Positions 58,382 to 64,000 of a stretch of 64,000 nucleotides of DNA are shown here, piece after piece. The DNA lies in contig OZ038422.1 in NCBI GenBank assembly GCA_964036155.1, forward strand, positions 16,763,201 to 16,827,200, given 5' to 3'. The translations under genes were made by a program, and so were the position numbers. The DNA comes from Diploscapter coronatus. Taxonomy: Eukaryota > Nematoda > Chromadorea > Rhabditida > Rhabditidae. The notes under the pieces are model-generated. The model had not been told where the DNA came from and did no database searches. It saw only the letters and a program-made list of their open reading frames with translations. Position 1 is the stretch's first letter; each line of letters begins with the position of its first letter.

Positions 58382-59324
58382 CGCTTCTGAAATTTCGAAA
58401 ATAAGATAGTTAATTTTGAAAGAGTCTTGAGATGAAAATGGATCGGTTAGGGAATGTCGTGTGCGAGTGGTTGATGCTGTGCAGCGGTTTGTTAGGTTAG
58501 GCTCGAGGTTTGTGTGGATCGCCTCAAGCTTGGGCAATTAAAACTTTAAAACGAAAAGTGTGAAAATGCAAAATAAAAAGTAAACTCGTTGAATTGTGGT
58601 AAGCAGCAAGGAAGGCTGCTTTTATCTGAGGCAGGAAGATGGGGGCAAACGGAAAAGAAAACATTTTTGCATCGGGGATAGATTCAACCCGAAAACAGAA
58701 AAACGTGATTTTTCTACGAAATGCGAAAAGCGAAGGTCGCAAGTCGCAACAAATAAAGTCTGGATAAAATTGACTTAATTCATGATAAAACTAAATATCA
58801 CTAATTTATCGTTTCCTGTACTTGTTATATATGATCCTAGATTGAAATCAGTTTAGCCTAATCTTAACAAAACGATAGTTTATATTAGTTAGTGCTTGTT
58901 TTATACTGTATGTAGGTTGACATGATTGTTTTTGAGCGGCTTTGTTTTTCCTTGAAATTTGCAATTTTACAGCAAAATGTCGGAAAGTGTGGGAAAGATA
59001 TTCCGAATATCAACCTAAATTCAAGCTCATATGATATGACTCATCGTCCATTCTGAAGACTGTTTGATATTCAATTTTCCAAAAAAAAAAATATATATAT
59101 ATCTAAAAATTCAATCTTCATTATTCTGCATAGGAAACATTCAAATTTGGTATCAAAATGCTCGCAGAGACCACCTGAGCACGATTCTGAAAGGATCTCG
59201 TCGAAAGGACGCCGAATAAGGAAATTATGATTTTTTTTCTGATATGGAATATGTAAAAACTTCAAGCTACCGTAATCCCCCACAATAATCGATTTTCTAA
59301 AAACGGTTATCACCATAAGAATTA

Positions 59325-59415
59325 GCGTGAAAAACTGAACAACATATGTGAAAATCAGCTCGATTTGCGGACCCGTTTATGCCGACTTTGGTTCTTCCTG
59401 ACAATCACTCTTAAG
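59325..59415. repeat. Dispersed repeat related to 7755-7835 and 62800-63015
   Basis: The copies share a block reading (A)TATGTGAAAATCAGC, then a variable middle, then ACTTTGGTT...CTGACA...CACTCTTAAG. A fourth, shorter match is at 5575-5610. The longest copy (62800-62970) is a hairpin, so the others may be single arms of the same element. Confidence 0.6.
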
Positions 59416-59575
59416 GTTGGGTAAATTACACTCCATGTCATATAATAAATAGTTTTAAATCTTACAAATAGTTGCAATTAAAAGTTTGGAACATTTATGA
59501 TTTTGAATACTCTGATAGGCCCAATTTGAATGAAACTTATCAGAAATTCAGGGTTCAATGGGAAAAATGTATGTG

Positions 59576-59700
59576 CAAAATTTGGCTCAGGGCCGACTCC
59601 CTCCACTCTCCAAAGACTCGTTGAACGATAAAACATAGTGGCAGAAAAGTGGTTGCTTTGAAAAGTGGGGGAGTCGGTCCTGAGCCGCAAAATTTCATTC
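59576..59700. repeat. Foldback repeat with about 40-bp arms
   Basis: CAAAATTTGGCTCAGGGCCG at 59576 pairs with CGGTCCTGAGCCGCAAAATT near 59672-59691 (inverted, with mismatches). The inner parts CTCCACTCTCCAAAG and CTTTGAAAAGTGGGGGAG pair as well. The loop of about 37 bases has no coding content. Confidence 0.6.
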
Positions 59701-60131
59701 AAGTTAGTCCACGATAATTCAGCCTTCAGACTGTATTCAAAATCATAATTGTCCTAACTTTTTGCCGCCACTGTAGATTAATAAATGATACGTACGATCT
59801 GAAAAAATCACTATATAGTTCGATTATTGCCTATTAATCCCAAAATAATTTCGTTCCTCATCAAACGATAAAATTTGCAGTAACGATCATTGTGTTTTGA
59901 GTTAGAAATGGAGTTCCGTTAGCAGAAGATTATGTTATGTATCTATAGACTTTCGATGAGTACAACAATCTATTTGAAAATACCGAATTTAAAAATTGAT
60001 ATTATGAGTAAGCGTAAATGCAAAACCGAAAATTTATTCTCATTAATAATTAATCATAAAAATGAGGAATAATTTACAAGCACAATCCGTAAAATTGTCG
60101 TACTAACTAAAATTAGTTTATTTTTAAGTTA

Positions 60132-61304
60132 TTAACTGGGTGGCGATAGATCTAATTCTTTTGGACAAGTTGGTGTATTTCCGGCCTGTGGCTGTGCACT
60201 CTTATAGCAGGAATATTTTCCAGAAACATCCTTCTTGACAACGAGATCGACCATTTTCTTGCAGCAATTGTATTCAGCCTGGTTAATCGTCTGAATTTGA
60301 ATTATGAGATTATAATAAAGGATAAAATTCAAACCTTAGCCATTTTCAAGCAAGATTGATCTATATAGTCTTTGTAGACATATGCTAAACCCTAAACAAT
60401 TTTAAAGAGTGTTTGTAGAATTGTAGAAGGTCTAACCTTTTCGTAGACCTTATTCGCACATTTTTCGTACATATCCTTCTTTCCGGCGTTGCTGGTTCGA
60501 CCTAGGATAGAATTATCATTGTTTTTTTTCTATTCCGTATCAAAATATTAAAAATTTTGAACACTCAATGCGACTCGATAAAGATAAGCATAAATAACTC
60601 AATTTAAATCAATCTGAAAGCCTACTTAAGAGGAAAAACATCGAACTCTTAATGTCGTTATTTGTCCAAACGACTCTTACGCATTGAGAATTCGACTTGT
60701 TGATCGTGAATGAATATATAACATACATTTTACGGCGAAAGCACTAAAATCATTATAAAGATCTCCAAAGAGCTTTACTGCTTTATCTCTGGCTTTCGCA
60801 GCCAAACAGGTGACGTTTGAGGGCTTTATGCACTTATCCCCTAAAATAGAAGAGATAAATCAGTCTGACTAGAAATATCTATCTACATTGACTCATGAAA
60901 TTGTTGGCGATGGCGATAGTGCCTGGCGTGGCGACATTCATGACACACTTCATGCCGGCCTGATAGAGCTTGTCGACCGTCTCTTTGGTGCCGTCATAAG
61001 GCAGAATGTCGATGATTGTTGGTTCAATGCATTTAAGACCCTATGGTATATCATGTTTATAAGCAAAAAATTTAGAAGATAATAACCGATAAATTGCAAA
61101 ATATCACATACAAACGCAAAACCAAAAATCTACAATAAATAAATTTACCTTGACTACAGTTTTATTGTTGAGTTGGTAATCGGATAGCTTAACTCCAGTC
61201 ATCTTCAGAATTCTTGCAATTGCTTTGTCTCTCTGGGTTTGGGCATATGAAAGAGCGATTAATGAAGAAATCGCTATGAAGAATGTGAATTTATTGTAAC
61301 CCAT
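60132..61304 (-). CDS. Secreted cysteine-rich small protein, family not identified
   Basis: Six exons join from the ATG at 61304 (first exon to 61149, 52 codons) to TAA at 60132. The first 21 residues are a signal peptide (FFIAISSLIALSYA core). The mature protein of roughly 190 residues has about eleven cysteines, spread as in KCIEPT, GMKCVMN, DKCIKPSNVTC, YEKCANKVYEK, DQSCLKM, YNCCKKM and YSCYK, and no membrane segment. The pattern recalls nematode DUF19-type secreted proteins, but I could not confirm a family motif. It lies between secreted gene B and kelch copy 2 and has no counterpart beside kelch copy 1. Unlike most genes here, no splice acceptor lies directly before the ATG. Confidence 0.65.
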
Positions 61305-63042
61305 TTTGTAGTTCAGGAAATGTGATCTAATGCCAAATCGTGCAACAAAAATGAATAGACTAAAATATGAGTTTATCAAATAAATTCATTTATATATGCA
61401 CGACGAGATATATTGCTCAAAGAATGACACGAATCAGATAAAACAGACATGCACTATGAGAATAATTTTTTAAACTCATTAAACAACTACATCCTTTTTA
61501 TACCCAAAACGATATAGCACATGCCCAATTAAAATGAACAGAACACAAACTGAAGCCGGTTTTCATAGACAAATGATGAGGGTCAAGATCGTTTTGATGA
61601 AATTATTACCTAAGAGGATCATACCAATTTTCTACTAAAAACAGCCATTTCTCAAATTATCCAAGTTTAATCGAAGCTCGTAGAGATTTCTGTGTGTCGC
61701 ATTAGAGCTTCCTCGCTTCGCACCCACTCGCTCGTCGTTCTAGTGCCAGCCTTTGGCTAGCTATTAGAAATTAAATGGGATCTACTATCTTTATTTATAA
61801 TTTAGTTGAATTTAACTAAATTTGTGTTAAATTGATTTAAGATTCGTAATTAAATCGAAACTACTCAATTTTTAAAAATAAGGAAATATAAAATTTCTGT
61901 CAATGATAGAATAAGAATAGGATTGAATTCAAAGTATTTAACAGACTAATGTTCAATAATTTATATTTCAGTCTAGGGATCGCCAAGCCCCGCCCCTTTG
62001 CCTCGGTTCAATATTGTCCATAGTCGATAGCCCTTTCGATTATCGCCGATTTTTTTTTGTTTTTCATAGTTGATCGGTACCTAATATACAATTCGATACC
62101 GCTCTTTCACGTGGTGGTATCGATTTATTGATCGGGGTGCGAAAAAAGTCCGCAATTGCGCGTCAAATTATGGTAATGCTAATATTTCGAGTTATAAAAA
62201 AGGTGCATTTAATTTTTTTTGATGAATCGGTGCACCTAGTTGACATGTACAACATATTTAAAAATTAGAAAAATCCTGCGTAGAGCGACTGAGATCCTGA
62301 TAATCCGCGAAAATATAAAAGAAGCCAATGCTGAATGGAAGAGAGTGCAGAGAAAAAGATCCCCAAAGGCAGGGAAAGAAAGGGGGGAGTGAGCGGCAGT
62401 GTCTTTTGCAGATAGACCACGCCCCTTTCCCTTGTTCACGAAAAGGAGCGATTTTCCCGATTTTTCGCGTTAAATTTTATCAAATTTTTTTATCAGTAAC
62501 ATATTTTTTCGGTGGGGATGGTTAGAGGAGCACCTCAGCCCCTGAAAAATGTAGAAAACATAGTCCCAAAGTGAATTTGGTAAAATGGCTGGCGGTCCCT
62601 ACACTTAGGATACGGATCTTCAATTATGTGAAAAAAACCGCAAGTTTGTTTAGCCGTTACGTTAGACTGGCAATTTACTGTCACAGTAATTTTTCAATTT
62701 CTTTCGTTATTTTGAGAATTTTTATCCATTTTCCCAGGTTTATTTTTATTTTTTTCTAAAAAAAAGTTATAAGTGAATGTCCGGACCATTCAAAGTTTTA
62801 CGGAACAGGGGTTTGTGCGATTTGGCTGATTTTCACATATATATAGTAGTTTTTCACGCTGATTCTCATGCTGCAATTCGTTTTTCGAAAAATGGATAGC
62901 GTCACGAGAACCAGCGTGAAAAACTACTATATATGTGAAAATCAGCCAAATCGACAGACCCCTTTTCCGCACCCCTTCCTTATGACTTTGATTTTTCCTG
63001 ACATCCACTCTTAAGTATGAAGAGCAAAGTGATGATGCAATC
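61305..63042. other. Intergenic, with a foldback repeat at its end
   Basis: It contains the promoter side of the cysteine-rich gene, a short GC-richer patch (about 61975-62115) and the foldback at 62800-62970. No gene is supported. Confidence 0.5.
62800..62970. repeat. Foldback repeat, arms about 65 bp
   Basis: The left arm contains GATTTGGCTGATTTTCACAT and AGTAGTTTTTCACGCTG. The right arm (62902-62970) is its reverse complement with few mismatches, and pairing continues outward into GGAACAGGGG/CCCCTTTTCC. The central loop is about 33 bases. Related single arms lie at 7755 and 59340. Confidence 0.75.
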
Positions 63043-64000
63043 CTACTTCCCACTATAAAGGGGACTCAAAGCACTGTAGTTAATTTTTTTAATTTTACAC
63101 CATTTATTCGTTTGTGGATCGTATTCCTCGATTGTGCTACACAAAATTGCAGGTATAAGGTTTCGATATCTAAATTAACAAATACTTTGTATAAAGATGT
63201 GAAAATCTCAGCTCACCCTCCGACTGCATATAATTTCTCGTTAGCGACAATGAGCGAATGATCCTTTCTTTCATAATTCATATCAGCGATTTGAGAAATT
63301 CGACTGTCAACTGGAGCTGAGGGATCGAAACACAGACAGAATTTTAATACATCACAACCACTAAATATATAATGATACATTATATATCATACAAAATTAA
63401 TGACTTCCATCCTCCAGTTATGTAAATTCTTCCATTTAGCGATATAACTCCGAAATCAGCTCGTCCTTCTGAAATATGTCCAATTTCAATCCACTTCCGT
63501 TCATCGTCTGACAACTGATATATCTTTCTACTTTTACGACCATCAATAACTGAACATCCATAATTACAACAATTAATATGCTATAATGTGACCGTATAAA
63601 ACTCCATCGCATGTTACTGTTCGAACTTGGCGAATTGAAAGAGGAAAAGTAGGTCCCGTTTGCCATTTTCCATCTATTAGAACCTGAATAAATTATTTCA
63701 TGAATTTTCAAATGGTCGTCTTACATCCACACGATCTGTCAATCTTCCCCTTTTAGAACTGTGTCCACCCAAATAATACAATTTGCCTTTGAAATAAACG
63801 ACAGATACATATTTACGCCATTCAGGAGGATTCGGACCTGTAAAATTATTTGAATCGATCATTCATGGATTGGTTGATAGGACCTATTGAAATTTGCCGA
63901 GTGTTCAAATCATATATTTCAAATGATTTATCTTCGTTGCTAATTGCAAAAATCTGTAATTTGAGAAATTATTCAAAATAACGAGCATAAGAGTTTACTT
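63043..64000 (-). CDS. Kelch-repeat protein, copy 2, N-terminal part beyond the window
   Basis: Minus-strand exons match the F-box/kelch gene at 5809-7061 in order and splice positions. They include the blade ending IEEYDPQTNKW near 63105, the blade with RLSDDE-like RQLSDDERKW near 63500 and the YFKGKLYYLGG-type blade near 63780. The stop used here, at 63043, lies further downstream than in copy 1, giving a different C-terminal tail (CKIKKINYSALSPL). The 5' end, with any F-box, is off the window. Function as an SCF substrate receptor is inferred from copy 1. Confidence 0.55.

Larger units (their letters stand above)
55230..58790. repeat. Copy 2 of the local segmental duplication (partner about 2360-5295)
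   Basis: Exons, introns and flanks of secreted gene B match gene A in the same order. With the 1253-bp mariner and one TA removed, intron 2 here is about 168 bases against 169 in copy 1. The upstream part differs: 58440-58750 has no equivalent in copy 1. Confidence 0.8.
58382..60131. other. Intergenic with dispersed and foldback repeats
   Basis: It contains the promoter side of gene B, a dispersed-repeat copy (about 59325-59415, with ATGTGAAAATCAGCTCGATT) and a foldback whose arms carry CGACTCCCTCCACTCTCCAA (59592) and the reverse complement of a near match (59654-59690). No gene is supported. Confidence 0.5.

Overview
This is animal (metazoan) nuclear DNA: AT-rich, with intron-dense genes. 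Most introns are short and end in TTTTCAG, TTTTAG or TTGCAG. A nematode, or a close relative, is my best guess. The SURF4 orthologue ends in a worm-like [11 protein letters not shown] tail, the 3' splice sites have the nematode TTTTCAG form, and about ten genes have a 3' splice site just upstream of the ATG, as spliced-leader trans-splicing would leave. None of this is proof. I joined exons by hand. In eight genes (the two secreted paralogues have slightly different support) the exon lengths sum to a whole number of codons, so those models are fairly secure.

Layout. 1-1717: 3' part of a class A neuropeptide-type GPCR (+). 2926-4281: small secreted helical protein, copy A (-). 5809-7061: F-box/kelch protein, copy 1 (-). 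10837-13854: EEIG1/FAM102 N-terminal C2-domain protein (+). 15155-17822: galactokinase (+). 18942-21230: SURF4 cargo receptor (-). 22376-26457: M17 aminopeptidase of the NPEPL1/LAP-1 type (-). 27288-30508: ATP-type succinyl-CoA ligase beta subunit (-). 32333-33236: acyl-CoA-binding protein (+). 33453 to about 35848: unrecognised acidic protein (-). 37496-42047: endosomal-type Na+/H+ exchanger (+). 42743-54945: long single-pass surface protein with Ser/Thr-rich stalks and REJ-type modules (-). 55375-58381: secreted helical protein, copy B (-). 60132-61304: cysteine-rich secreted protein (-). 63043-64000: kelch protein, copy 2, cut by the window edge (-).

The housekeeping block (10.8-42 kb) holds ordinary metabolic and trafficking genes. 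It is flanked on both sides by related accessory genes: a secreted-protein gene followed by a kelch gene. This pair occurs at about 2.4-7.1 kb and again at about 55.2-64 kb.

Two 1253-bp mariner elements with 32-bp terminal repeats and TA target duplications lie in opposite orientation at 48266-49518 and 56654-57906. They appear identical, and both carry the same inactivating stops and frameshifts, so a defective element seems to have been moved in trans recently. The second copy sits in an intron of secreted gene B, and gene A provides the empty site. Several miniature inverted-repeat elements are also present, including a 110-bp one with an 8-bp target duplication inside an aminopeptidase intron. 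The most unusual gene is the single-pass REJ/mucin-like protein at 42.7-54.9 kb. I see no prokaryotic feature, CRISPR array, rRNA gene or convincing tRNA gene.
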